Positions 24,201 to 33,575 of a DNA stretch of 64,000 nucleotides are shown one piece after another. Both the position numbers and the translations under genes were made by a program. Source of the DNA: Toxorhynchites rutilus septentrionalis (lineage: Eukaryota > Arthropoda > Insecta > Diptera > Culicidae); contig NC_073746.1 in assembly GCF_029784135.1 (NCBI RefSeq), positions 152,163,857 to 152,227,856 of the forward strand, read 5' to 3'. Numbering within the stretch: position 1 is the first letter of the stretch; each line of letters opens with the position of its first letter. The notes beneath the pieces were generated by a model. That model was given only the letters and a program-made list of their open reading frames with translations. It searched no databases and was not told the DNA's origin.

Positions 24201-25705
24201 GTATTGTGGGACCGTATGAGAATCGGAAAGTGATCACTTCCATAACTGTCTTGCTCAACTGACCATGTAAAGTTTGACACGAGGCCAGCAGAAACAAAAG
24301 AAATATCAATTGATGAAAATGATCCTGACGTGCAGTGTATATGAGTAGGTGATCCATTGTTCAGCGAGACAAGATTATTATCAACAGCCCATTCAAAAAT
24401 CCTGCGACCTCGAGTAGTGGAAGTAGATGCACCCCAAGCTTCATGTTTCGCGTTGAAATCTCCACAGATTATGTAAGGAGGTTCACTTGTCCTTATGAGT
24501 TCGTTGAGCTCGTTGACCAGGTTTTCGTTGTTCGCATTGTTTGGAATGTATAGCGAAATGACAGTTATGTTCCATGGATCGCCAATTCTGGCAATACAAG
24601 CGTGCATATCAGTGGTATTGTTTATGCTTTGGTAGCAGAAGTCATTCCGAATGCCCAAACCAGCGATTCCCTTCCCTAGGCTCGCTGGACGATTGTGTGT
24701 TATCCAGTTGTAATTGTTGCATAGAAGGTTGTTGGTTTTATCGGTCATCATTTCTTGTAAACAGATAACGGCTGGAGTGTTGTCATCAGCGAGTTTTTTG
24801 AATTCGGGATAGTTTCGCCATATACTTCGCACATTCCATTGAAGAAGGAAAGTTTCGTTGTTATTTGTGTTGATTTCGGAGATATTGCTGAACTGACTTT
24901 CGTTCTCGTTGTCTCGTACTCGTCTGAATTCAGTATCTGAGAATGAGAAGGTAGCTGGGGAGAATTGTCTGTTGTCAATACGTTTACTGGTACTTGCCTG
25001 TAAGGGCAAGTCCCCAACACCGGTAGCTGCTGTAGGATCAGTCCGAGGTACGGGAACATCTACAATCAGGACCGGTGTTAGGAAATGCCCGGGGTTAACG
25101 GACCCCTCACCGGTAGTAGTTGCAGCTTGTGAAAGATGAAAAGACGTAGGCGGTGGTGAATGATGTTGAATCATTGGGACTGATATTCGGGAACTCGAAC
25201 CTTCGCCTGGATCCCACAGTTGGTAAAAATCACGTAAAGTTGGTTGTTGGGACAGGCCCCTCACATCGAAAGCTTTTGAAGGGTTGCTCCGAGATTCGGG
25301 AACATCTACTGTCAGGAACCGTGTGTGGAAATGCATAGACTCTTGATAGGCATCGTTCGAAGAAAATTCTAGAGTTTTGGAATCATTTTCAATGTTGGAA
25401 GCAGAACTAACGGTGCTAATTGGCGTTGAGCAGCTGCTACTGTTTTTACTGGTCGTAGAGAGGGTTTCGCTATTAACAGGTGTGGGTGTAACGTCCTGGA
25501 CAAGTATGTTATCCTGCTGGGATTCCCGGCCGGAAGGTGAGGGAGTTTGTACATTCTCGTTCGTCTCAATCCAGTTAGATGCGTGGTTGTTGTTAGTGTT
25601 GTTGTTGTTGATGACGTCTGCGTCGTTGAGTCTGGTGGGTTGATTGTTGTGCGTTGGTGTTGATTTACTGGGTTTTCCGAACATAGTGAGGTGAAGAATC
25701 TTCAT
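21257..25705 (-). CDS. I-clade retrotransposon ORF2: endonuclease, reverse transcriptase, RNase H
   Basis: The protein has 1482 residues. An AP-type endonuclease starts near residue 286 (QWNVRS), with E318 in LQEM, GDFN around 415-418 and SDH at 490-492. The reverse transcriptase carries FRPISL (~793-798), GVPQGSVLS (~919) and the catalytic YADD at 951-954. An RNase H domain follows with D1231 (FTDGS), E1264 (SAEA), D1284 (FTDSA) and the GHQG...NEKAD segment near 1322-1332, so its acidic residues are all present. A C-terminal CX2CX7HX4C finger lies at about 1423-1439. An RNase H after the RT places it in the I clade. Residues 1-285 are a Ser/Thr/Asn-rich extension not usual for this family. 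The ATG lies inside the end of ORF1 (41-nt overlap, different frame). The enzyme would nick target DNA and copy element RNA. Confidence 0.96.
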   Translation of the reverse strand: MKILHLTMFGKPSKSTPTHNNQPTRLNDADVINNNNTNNNHASNWIETNENVQTPSPSGRESQQDNILVQDVTPTPVNSETLSTTSKNSSSCSTPISTVSSASNIENDSKTLEFSSNDAYQESMHFHTRFLTVDVPESRSNPSKAFDVRGLSQQPTLRDFYQLWDPGEGSSSRISVPMIQHHSPPPTSFHLSQAATTTGEGSVNPGHFLTPVLIVDVPVPRTDPTAATGVGDLPLQASTSKRIDNRQFSPATFSFSDTEFRRVRDNENESQFSNISEINTNNNETFLLQWNVRSIWRNYPEFKKLADDNTPAVICLQEMMTDKTNNLLCNNYNWITHNRPASLGKGIAGLGIRNDFCYQSINNTTDMHACIARIGDPWNITVISLYIPNNANNENLVNELNELIRTSEPPYIICGDFNAKHEAWGASTSTTRGRRIFEWAVDNNLVSLNNGSPTHIHCTSGSFSSIDISFVSAGLVSNFTWSVEQDSYGSDHFPILIRSHNTLRNIYYRKRWLFKDADWTAFEMIIDEKIPAGATMSLDNITANIIHAASLSIPKSSGKIGKRSQFWWNQQIAMAVKKRRKALRKLRKLSIENPSKEAARLEYLEANKHARKIITEAKQSSWERFAEIFNSNTNSSELWQNYNKLAKKKHTGARSIFIDGKQTDDPQEIVEHFAEFFASTSSTANYSEEFQQLKRDREKHNLNYSFELSSPLDKDFSIDELLLALDNTKGSSTGPDNIGYPMLKRLPLHCKYTLLKAFNHIWSHGVIPNSWKQSIVIPIPKSGKSSKDYNQFRPISLTSCIAKTLEKMVNRRLTTHLETNGVFHPHQFAFRKGMGTSDYFSELDHVITEAAKNREHCEIVVLDLKKAYDRVWHRHVMDRIISNHLGKNMTRFIRNFLAERTFQVSYGGSLSRAKIQENGVPQGSVLSVTLFLLAINPIFGAAPKNVRMFVYADDIVVVATGKMVKHLRLKLERAVQAISKWASSVGFEISVDKSSTMHCCKLQKHRKWHLDGGKIDLDGVELQRPKTTKILGVIFDRRCLFNNYTKKLIEDCRSRLNLLKAISRWADRKTLERIGYAIVLSKLFYGLEVLKWQNIIQLTPTYNAVIRIASGALRTTPIQSMMAEAARLPWEFVATLTLAKKACRIMERENATTKTIWKKTNQALNALTNQKLPMITKIHTKLGRPWYEACPKIDWFLKKRVRAGQGRLIAQKLFESLVEKKYADYDLWFTDGSLSQSKVGVGIVGPNYRLSGSLGNQCSVYSAEAFAIAKATRQIQNRSVIFTDSASCLQEIEKGKLHHPFIQKIVKEMKDKQIILCWVPGHQGIDGNEKADDMAREGRNAEVICSSIPAQDAVSWCRRILWQKHQFIWNNADPRGLKLIKGTITRWKDRKTRREQIVLTRLRLGHTWYNKKHLFERKLPAMCDICSKPITVNHILLDCCKYAIERRRNGLPNNIRDILSNNNNMEEKVLKFLKDIKLYNHI

Positions 25706-27005
25706 CGAACTCTAATTCATAATCGGAAATATCCACCACTTGTTCTTCCGCGTATAATACAGGAGGTTGATAAGTTGCTGGTAACTGTGACTTTTTGGAG
25801 GGAGGTTGGTTGTTTTCGGGAGAAATTTCCTGACTGTGTTGATATGATGATGCTCGAGCATTCACACGCTTTGATTTTCGTCTAGTTTCAGTTTCACTTT
25901 TGTTGGTACTACGCGTCTCGAATTGGATTTTTTCTTGAAGTTTTTGAATGTAGTGTTTCATAGCAGAGTTTTGTTTTTCAAGCTGTTTGTTTGCTTGTTC
26001 ATGCTCTTGGACTGTTTTAAGTAGGTTATCAAATTCGTAGTTCTTTTCTGCTTGCACTTTAAGGATTACATCCATTTTCTGTTCCAACGCTTCACTTTGC
26101 TTAACTTTTTCGGTTAGGAGTGCAATTAGTTCATCTTTTTTCTTGTTTTCTTCCTGTAGTGCATCTAGTCTAGCCCGATCAAGGCGAGGTTGAGCGGCCA
26201 CTTTAGAGTAGGTAGTGTGTCCAGTTGCTACACGTTTTCTAGCTTCATCAAACGAGAGGTTGAGATCGATTTTTGTTTGGATGACAGCTTTTTCTTCTTT
26301 GTACTTTATACATTTACGACTGGACGGTCTGTGGTTTTCGTTACAATGGAGGCAATGAGAGTTTTCTTCGCATGATTCTCTTGCATCTTCATGTGTTTGG
26401 GAGCAATTGTAACATCTTTTTGGGCCGGGACATTTGAGTTTGGGGTGACCATACTGATAACATTTGAAACAAAGCATCGGTTCTGGGTAATACGTCCGCG
26501 TTTCAATTCGTAGCAGACCAACTTTCACATGCTTAGGATATGTTGATTGATTCATTGTCAGAACAAAAACTGGCGTATTTTTTATATGTTTCACTGCTTT
26601 TACTCGTTGACTTTTCAACTCGCTCAGTAGTTCATCGTCGGTCATGTCAGCAATGTCCCAAGACGCGATAACACAGCGGCATGAGTTAAGCGTAGGGTGC
26701 AGCTTAATTTCGATCTCTGTCCCATCTGACAAGTGAGTGAGGTTGAGCAGCTCTTTGATCTGATTTGGTTTTCTTGTATTAAGAATGTATTGTGTACATT
26801 TTTCTGCTGTCCGTGCACTCTCGATCTGACCGACCTGTGCTCGAATGCTTTTTGCAATTAGAAGAGGTTTCTTTGGAAGTGGAGATTGGTTTTTGCCTGT
26901 CATAAGCAAAGTTGTTAATGCTCCAAACTCATTTTGATGGTTGTAGAGTTCAGGAAAACTTCTTTCGGGAGGTTCATCAGAACCGCCCTCGCTGAAAGAG
27001 GCCAT
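25665..27005 (-). CDS. I-clade retrotransposon ORF1 (gag-like, RNA-binding)
   Basis: A 446-residue protein that would coat the element RNA. Three zinc knuckles are visible: C179-X2-C-X4-H-X4-C (FKCYQYGHPKLKC), C198-X2-C-X3-H-X6-C and C218-X2-C-X3-H-X6-C. Before them, residues ~55-175 look like the RNA-recognition-type region common in ORF1 proteins of this group. After them, ~280-370 is rich in Lys, Glu and Leu and is probably a coiled coil used for multimerisation. The start at 27005 follows a 250-bp leader that reaches the target duplication. The frame is intact, as expected for a young copy. The end overlaps the ORF2 start by 41 nt. Confidence 0.93.
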   Translation of the reverse strand: MASFSEGGSDEPPERSFPELYNHQNEFGALTTLLMTGKNQSPLPKKPLLIAKSIRAQVGQIESARTAEKCTQYILNTRKPNQIKELLNLTHLSDGTEIEIKLHPTLNSCRCVIASWDIADMTDDELLSELKSQRVKAVKHIKNTPVFVLTMNQSTYPKHVKVGLLRIETRTYYPEPMLCFKCYQYGHPKLKCPGPKRCYNCSQTHEDARESCEENSHCLHCNENHRPSSRKCIKYKEEKAVIQTKIDLNLSFDEARKRVATGHTTYSKVAAQPRLDRARLDALQEENKKKDELIALLTEKVKQSEALEQKMDVILKVQAEKNYEFDNLLKTVQEHEQANKQLEKQNSAMKHYIQKLQEKIQFETRSTNKSETETRRKSKRVNARASSYQHSQEISPENNQPPSKKSQLPATYQPPVLYAEEQVVDISDYELEFDEDSSPHYVRKTQ

Positions 27006-27255
27006 ATGGGCCTCGATACGGTGAGATCTAAAACACTGTACGGTTGATTTCTTGAATCACAATTACAACGACTTTTTTATCGATTGTATGGGTTATTTGC
27101 TTAGTATGGATTTCCAATTTTTTTGTTGCACTCACTATTCACAATAGCGTTATGGAAAAATATCAAACGAATATTAATTATATATATTTTTCAATTTTCC
27201 AAAAATTGGAGCAGGTGAAAAAATTCGACAGCTACCGTTCAAGGCTTGCTAAGAT
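27006..27255 (-). promoter_or_regulatory. 5' leader (likely internal promoter) of the I-clade element
   Basis: The 250 bp between the target duplication and ORF1 must contain the start of transcription if the element is full length. I elements use an internal RNA polymerase II promoter at their 5' end. No specific motif is claimed here. Confidence 0.55.
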
Positions 27256-27268
27256 TGAAAGTACATTT

Positions 27269-28020
27269 CCTCGCGATTATCGCAGCGCAGCAACATGTCT
27301 TCTAATAATTTTGTGCTTTCTTCCGTAGGTCTATGATTAACAGAATGGTATAGGATGCAAAATGAAACTCCAAAAGTTGAACATGTGACAAAATTATGTA
27401 AGATTTTAAACGCTTATAACTAGATCTTCTGTTGATAGTTCACAGAGATGTTTGCATCAATCGATTATGTCATCACAATATAGAAAATTTATAATGTTGA
27501 TGGATCAAACTATCGAATTACTGAACAATGTTGATGCTCTACATGCAAAACGAGCCACACACATTCGCACATCCTCAAACGGTGCCGACCAAAACGAGCA
27601 CCTAACGTAGCAACGTGGCACAATTTTGAATAGCCCATCAGTGAAAAAAGAGAACACAGTAAAATCTGCTTCCGCTTCGGCAAACCGTCAGTATCTATTT
27701 TGTGACCGTGTAGAAAAGACATGCAAAGTCTTTTGCTTCAGAATACAAACGCAGTGCAAAGTACGCACTGCCTCGCAGAGGCTGAGCAGAAGAGAAATAT
27801 TAATCTAGGATCCGGACGTGCTGGAGTGGGAGTATAACAAAAATGTCATTTGCCTTATTAATTCTATTCTCGCTCCGGCCAGCGAGCAATCAACACCAAG
27901 TTTACACAGTGCAGGTTGGCATTCGAGTCGTATACAAATCGGTTTGTAACGAATGCGAATTGTTTGGAAAGTAGGATACGAACGGATTCTTCTTTTTAAC
28001 GTAGGACTACGTTTAACCGA
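27269..28020. other. Single-copy-looking island, right part
   Basis: This continues 20171-21158 across the I element. Short frames only. A palindromic ACGTAGGACTACGT motif at about 27990 recurs in diverged form near 31214 and 44498, so the last part belongs to a dispersed repeat. Confidence 0.4.
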
Positions 28021-28027
28021 ATGATTT

Positions 28028-28476
28028 TCTTGAATAGCGTTAACGTTCCCTGTGGAACTTTTGCCGTCTCAACGTATGCATCAACTAGCGTCATCGTGGA
28101 GGCGATCTGGCGTAGTGGTAACATCCATGCCTCTCACGCTAAAGGTCACGAGTTCAATTCTCACTCCCGACATTCTTCCAAAAATGGAAGTAAAAGTGAC
28201 GAACCAGCCTAATGAATTGAAAATCACTATAATACAGATAAAATTAAAAAAAATAATTAACTAGCGTCATTTTTTAATACTTAGTTGAGATTTCTATGCC
28301 GAAAAACACGCCTTGAATGTATTCTGGAGTGGCAAGTTCTAGAATACGCGTGACCACAGTGCAAGTCGAAGGAAATTTCTTTGATGAAAAATCCCCGGAC
28401 CAGAACGGGCATCGAACCCGAACACCCGGCATGTTAATGTGAGACGCTAACCACTCGGCCAAGGGTGCACAATAAT
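28028..28476 (-). mobile_element. tRNA-derived SINE, family B, split by SINE C
   Basis: The minus strand shows the family B head near 28470 (TTGGCCGAGTGGTTAGCG, then GGGTTCGATGCCC). The body reaches about 28028. ATGATTT lies near both ends (28021-28027 and 28477-28483) as a likely target duplication; boundaries are accurate to a few bases. The family C SINE at 28095-28258 splits it. The uninterrupted arrangement is visible in the copy at 53701. Confidence 0.85.
28095..28258 (+). mobile_element. tRNA-derived short SINE, family C (copy 2), nested
   Basis: Flanked by the perfect 12-bp duplication AACTAGCGTCAT (28083-28094 and 28259-28270), which is a single-copy motif in the family B SINE at 53766. 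The head carries TGGCGTAGTGG and GAGTTCAATTC. The tail is A-rich. Confidence 0.92.
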
Positions 28477-28639
28477 ATGATTTGGGGAATTATATTGGGG
28501 ATATAATAAAAATTTAGGTACTGAGCATGTAGGATATAATGAAAGATTTTGAACGCTTATAATTCGACCTTATAATATCTTAAAAGATCGCAAACGCTCA
28601 ATCCTACCCTTGCAATGGTTCAATTTTTGTTGCTCTAGT

Positions 28640-29010
28640 TTTGCCATCTAAAAGGAGCAAGTGGAGTAGCACCAAAGCACAATTTGAATGTATCCATACC
28701 AAGGCTCGGCAATGTCATATTAAACTGAGGATAGTCAGGGGACTATGATGCCATCGGATTTCGCACTCGATTGGAAATGGGTGTTTTCTTATTCCAGCAG
28801 TTTCTTTGTCAACATAAATCAAGAGTCATTCAGGCCCTTTCGTCGCTATCTGCTCTACGACGGTCCGTGTTCGTTTATTTTTTCACCGTCAAATGAACTT
28901 CACGGCATATTGAAATGAATCCCTTCCAGGCTGAATACGTTTCTCTCTCTTATTCGCAAATTGTGGATGAGTTAACGATGGGTAAGTAATGGAACCATCC
29001 ATTAATGGTG
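28640..29010 (+). repeat. Dispersed repeat family R-D, left half (copy 1)
   Basis: Ordered blocks match the reverse of 38020-38645: CTGAGGATAG, AGGGGACTATGA, TCGATTGGAAATG, CCAGCAGTTTC, CTTCCAG, GTTTCTCTCTC and CCATTAATGGTGTAAC. The repeat continues at 30258 after the ITmD37E element. No coding potential. The stretch 28484-28640 shows nothing identifiable. Confidence 0.75.
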
Positions 29011-29012
29011 TA

Positions 29013-30257
29013 ACGTTTGCATTGAAAACAATGACTTTTTCGGATGGTGATAAAAAACTAAGACAGATAATTGAGTTTGATAAATTCCCCATAGACGGTA
29101 ATTATATTAGCTTACTTGCATATAAAAATTCTTGCGAGCGGCCTTCCGGCAACTAACCGGAACATTCGCCTTGGCGGCGGAAATGCATATAGGCATGTTT
29201 TTGGATTCTTTCTCAGTTTCATTTACCAATTCCTTCTCAGTTTTCGCGACAAAAATGTTGGAGTAGATCTTACGCTCCAGGTTTGCCCAGAAATTCTCGA
29301 TGGGACGTAGCTGGGGGACGTTGGGCGGGTTCGCCGATTTGGGTACCACATCGATATTCAGCCGGTCCATCTTCTTTAACGATCGCTTCGAGTAGTGGGC
29401 CGACGTCAGATCCTGCCAGAACACCGCGTCTTCGCCATTATGGTATTGCTTGATGAACGACGCAACTTCCGGCAGGCATTTCGTACTACAAATTTCCCCT
29501 TTCACGGCCAGACCGGATCTAAAAAAGATCGGCTCTGACATCCCCTTCTCGCTGATTGTGAGCCACAGCAGCACATTCTTGGGGAACTTGGTGTGTGAAA
29601 TAAACTTCACTTCGGAGCTCACTTCCTTCGTGGGGGAAGTAAAATACGAAGTGCCCTGCCAGTCGTTGTCATCCAGGGTGAGATAGGTCTTGTCGTCCAT
29701 CACCACCGCCACGTCGCGATTCGCCGGGAAAATCGACTTGACCATATTATTCAGTCGCTGCCGCTGCGTCATTGCCGGCAGCTCCGAGAGCAGTGGACGG
29801 AACTTCCGCTTCCTGACATGTATGTTCGCCAGGAACTTTTTCACTGTTTGACCGGTTGCACCGACCTCCCGACCAAGCGCACGCAGTGATGTAGCCACTT
29901 TTCTCTCGATCTTCCTCTTCAACATCCTTTGGAGCTTCTTGTCGCTCGGTCGCCGGCCATCCGGAGCCGGGATTTCTTTCGATGCTCTGATTGTTGTCCA
30001 ATAGTGCCTAGATGTTGTAGATGTCGGAACGGGTATGTCCGGCGTTCACAAAGTGCCGCACGGAGTTCGTTTCGACACGGCGGGGTATCGTTTTTTGGAC
30101 GCGCACATTTCTGAACGGAGTAGCTTCACTGTGCTGTCAATTTTTTTTCTGTTGATTTTCTTCTGATGATTGATGGTACATGGGTAGTTTCGTCAGTGCG
30201 TATGAAGGTAAACCCATGAAAAATCGGCAATTTTTGTCCATTTTTTTATACAAACGT
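29013..30257 (-). mobile_element. ITmD37E-type Tc1/mariner element (diverged copy)
   Basis: The ends ACGTTTGCAT (left) and, inverted, ACGTTTGTAT (right) are flanked by TA at 29011-29012 and 30258-30259. The inverted termini are weak beyond 10-12 bp. Boundaries are confirmed by the empty site in the other R-D repeat copy near 38040, where GTGTAAC continues straight into the sequence found here after 30258. Length is 1245 bp. Confidence 0.88.
29107..30110 (-). pseudogene. DD37E transposase with damaged N-terminus
   Basis: From 29925 downward 272 residues are open and include the whole catalytic core. Residues D77/D78 lie in VVMDDKTYL, D172 in FWQDLTSAHYS and E210 in LRPIENFW; exactly 37 residues separate the second D from E, the mark of the mosquito ITmD37E family. 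Upstream, the helix-turn-helix part is in another frame (VNAGHTRSDIYNI followed by TAG, then NNQSIERNPGSG). At least one stop and one frameshift therefore separate it from the core. The core is well kept, but a full-length protein cannot be made from this frame. A product from an internal start would lack most DNA binding. Confidence 0.9.
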
Positions 30258-30760
30258 TAACTTCTTTTTTGCATCACAAATCATATGGACATTAAAATAA
30301 GATTATGTAAGCGAGCAACGAGGTACATGTCGGCGTGGAGTAGTAGTCATGTTGACGGCGAATGCCGAAGTAGTCCTACTCAAAGCGAAGAGACTAAGAG
30401 GAAAGTCGATTTTCATGTTTCGTCTTTGAAAATGTTGAGCCCTGATCTATATCATTGCAAAATCCGTGAACCGTAGCTACCATCAGGCGTTAATCTATCT
30501 AAGAGAAGGAAAGACAAAGAAACAACTTAACAATTACTCCCCCGTAGCGGCAATTCTTCAGTTTATGGTTTGCTATCGTAAGTTAGTGTGTCGATTCAAA
30601 TCTTTATGTTCGATATGCGCTCACTTCACCGGACGATATCGAGGTTCGGTATATGCTTCATAAGCAATCACGGAATCGTAATATGTAGTTGGCTAATATT
30701 CGTCCGAGAGTAATTTATTGCGTAAAATAATGCAACATTGCTCCGTGCATCAGTGTAAAT
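30258..30760 (+). repeat. R-D repeat right half followed by R-A repeat (copy 2)
   Basis: 30260-30440 matches the reverse of 37690-38040, with blocks TTTTGCATCA, AAAATAAGATT, GTTGACGGCGAA and GTCGATTTTCAT. 30535-30750 matches the R-A copy at 118-330. Confidence 0.7.
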
Positions 30761-30950
30761 TCATAATCCAAACTAAACAGATCGTGGTGTATGATGCGAT
30801 ACTGTGCATTGCTACCAAATTATAGCTCATACCCGGTTTTTTGACAGTGAGTAACACCGCTGAATGAATCCAGTTAGTGTTTAAAAGTATTCCAAGTGTT
30901 TTCAATTTTTATAGACAAGTTAAATCCAAACGGTCTTTCTCAAGACCAAA

Positions 30951-31150
30951 GTTCAATGGTCATTTCGAATTTCAAAAAGTTACCCCATAAAAAATGTTCA
31001 CCACCTCGAAGAAACACCCAATTCAAAATATCAGCTGAATCGGACTTAAGGGAGAGTAGCGCAAAGCGGTCAAAGTTTGAGTTTTTTTTTTAAATCGAAA
31101 AATCACCCAAGGGGTGAATAAAGGAAATCCGGATTTTCGAGAAAAAAAAT
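30951..31150 (+). repeat. Partial copy of repeat family P
   Basis: Shares ordered blocks with 1548-1740, including ATATCAGCTGAATCGGACTT, GCGGTCAAAGTTTGAG and AATCACCCAAGGGG. Its mirror image is present at 33505-33565. Confidence 0.65.
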
Positions 31151-31237
31151 TGATGCCAAATGTCTTAGAATTTCATGGAACGTCGAGATCTAGTGTCATC
31201 TCGATTTTTTTTTTACGTAAAACTACGTCTTTCATTA

Positions 31238-31373
31238 GGGAGGCGATCTGGCGTAGTGGCAACATCCATGCCTCTCACGCTAAAGGCCACGAGTTTAATT
31301 CTCACTTCCGACATTCTTCCAAAAAATGGAAGTAAAAAGTGACGAACCAGCCAAAATGTGTTGAAAATCACTA
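31238..31373 (+). mobile_element. tRNA-derived short SINE, family C (copy 3)
   Basis: Flanks TACGTCTTTCATTA (31224-31237) and TACGTCTTTCGTTA (31374-31387) form a 14-bp target duplication with one mismatch. The tRNA-like head and the end AAAATCACTATA match the other copies, but this copy lacks an A-rich tail. Confidence 0.88.
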
Positions 31374-31429
31374 TACGTCTTTCGTTAAGGGTGCCAAATC
31401 AGGAAACAGGTCACGTTTTAGGAAACAAA

Positions 31430-31690
31430 GTTAACGTTAATAACTTTTTTTGCCGGGAACGGATTTTGGCGATTTACATATCAAACGAATCGTAAATTTC
31501 CTAAGATTTGTTTGATATTCTATACATCACAAACCCCTGGTGTGTAAATGGTTAAAATTCATGAAAACTAGAAGCGTTTCCATTTTCCCATACACTTGTT
31601 CTGCTGATTTGTGTGATTTCCCGAACAGAGCTGTTAATAACGAGCAACTTATCGACGAGCAACGAAGGGTAAATCGTAAGATTTGAAGTC
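31430..31690 (+). repeat. Dispersed repeat, family R-B (copy 2)
   Basis: Blocks AACGTTAATAACT, GAACGGATTTTGGCGATTT, CCTAAGATTTGTTTGAT, CTATACATCAC and CATTTTCCCATACA recur at 6530 and 38660. Confidence 0.7.
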
Positions 31691-33284
31691 TCCGTGAACA
31701 AAGGAAAGGCAGAAGAACGAAGGGGAATATTTGCCTAGAGTATAAGCTGATGTATCTGGCATTGCAATCATTACATCAAACTGACACCATTACATAAAGG
31801 TTCTGAGCTACACAATTGTGAAGGGAATTATCAAGCTAGGCTATCGTCGGCTCACCAAGAAAATACATGTTCTAGAATTTGGTCTGTGATTTAGTTTCGC
31901 ATGGTAGTAGCAAAACTCTCCACCAAGGATAACAGTTAAGCTAATCTAGACCGGCAATATTAACAGAAAGGGCTTCTGTTGAAAAGAGCGCAAAACGGAG
32001 ATATATGTGTGTATATTTAGTTGCTCCAAGGCACCGAAATATGGATATTCATGACCGTACGTGGGTGTTTCATAACCCGTACGTAAAATAAGTGTGGGAG
32101 GGAAATATTTGCTTTAGGGTATTAGTGATGAATCTCTGCTGAGTCATATTTAATCTTTTCCATGCAGTTAAAATTGTCTGTTTTCCGTCATCATAAAGGC
32201 TTCGTTGGCGCCTTTGACATTGCATTCAATGAATTGAACTGACGGTATGGCGAAGCAGGCGTTAAGGTTGTGCGCCAAAAAATTATTTGGGGAATACCGA
32301 GCATCTTGAATGTCGTGCTGGAATGTTATAGTTTATTTGGGTTCACGTGCCAGTCGTAAAACTACTTTCAACTATGATTGCATTTGCGCTAATCTTGATC
32401 ATAATGAAGCAATGTCACTCTTTTCGAGGTTGTTGAGATTGACAGACAAAGTTTATTTCATTTATTTAGTCACCAATAAATTAAATGTCGTTCTGGAAAT
32501 TTGTATGTGATTTCGCTTGCCAGTAGCAAAACTTTCTCCACTAAGGATGACAGCTGCGCCTATCTTGAGCATGGAAAAGTAATGCAATTTTTTTCGATGC
32601 CAGTTTCTATTGAGAATAGCGCAAAATGATAAGAAGTGTTTATATTCCTAGTAGCTTCTAGCCACCGATGTATGACTCTGCATGCATGCTATGACGAACG
32701 CTCGTTTGGCGCTTGGGTTACGTTGTTCGGATGATGTCTAGAGGTGCGATTCCACTGAGGCAACACTAAATAACATGTAGCATGATATTTCATACTTGCA
32801 AGTGTTGTCATGCATGGTTCCATGCGGTGCCAAAGTTATATTGATGTAGTTATGAGATGTGGAATAATGGTGCTGGTACAACAAGTATATAATCGACCGT
32901 AGCTGAGTCTATGTCAATTGCGAAAAAGGCCACTGGAATAGCGTTCGAGGTAAATTTGCAATGCATTGACATGAAACAAATTGCGACATACGATCAGCTA
33001 GTGTATTGTTCGGAAAAAGCCATCAATCAATTATCGTCAATTGATTCCAAAATTTAAAAAAAAACATTTCAGGGTTATCAAACCATTGAACCAAACAGTT
33101 ATTTCTAAAATCTCACAGCATTATAAAATAATATCCGAAGTTATTAACAAACGACTTATATAAAATAGCAGCGTAGTTTTACGTCAACAATGCGGTCGTA
33201 TCTAGGACACAACCTCCTATAATCTTTTTTGTCAATAATCGACACTCTGGGACTTTTTCTTGGAATACGAGACGAAACGCATGG
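31691..33284. other. Intergenic/intronic sequence, nothing identified
   Basis: AT-rich sequence with only short frames. Some internal similarity exists between about 31850-32000 and 32490-32640 (GCAAAACT, CCACNAAGGATNACAG, GAGCGCAAAA-type blocks), suggesting an old tandem duplication. No gene or full element is supported. Confidence 0.4.
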
Positions 33285-33575
33285 TGTTGGATGCCAATAA
33301 AAATAGTTATCTCGATGTTTCATTCGGAACTTGCGGCGAAATGCTGATTTTGCACGATAATACACCCTATGCAAAACATTAGCTCATTCTAACTTTATAT
33401 ATTGGTGTCGGAGCGTTAAAATTTGAGGGGTTTTAAAAAAAATTGTTTCCAAATGCCTTGAAATTACATTACTCGTCATTGATTGATTTTTCGATTTACA
33501 AAAAACTCAAACTTTGACCGCTTTGCGCCACTCTCCCTTAAGTCCGATTGGGATGATATTTTGCATTTTCACAAT
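33285..33575. mobile_element. Palindromic MITE-like repeat, family P (copy 2)
   Basis: The left part matches 1869-1990 (CCAATAAAAATA, TTATCTCG, CATTCGGAA, TGCGGCGAAATG). The right part is the reverse of the arm at 31022-31080. The 118-codon frame over its right half has no recognisable domain and is partly repeat-derived, so it is not called as a gene. Confidence 0.6.

Larger units (their letters stand above)
21156..27255 (-). mobile_element. Full-length I-clade non-LTR retrotransposon
   Basis: The element has a 250-bp 5' leader, ORF1, an overlapping ORF2 with endonuclease, reverse transcriptase and RNase H, a short 3' UTR and a 34-nt A tail (T run at 21156-21189). The target duplication TGAAAGTACATTT is perfect over 13 bp (21146-21158 and 27256-27268). 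Both ORFs are uninterrupted. All this points to a recent, complete insertion that could be competent for target-primed reverse transcription. Confidence 0.96.

Noticed and set aside
24133..25139. Several plus-strand frames across the I-clade element
   Set aside because: They are shadows of ORF2 on the opposite strand.
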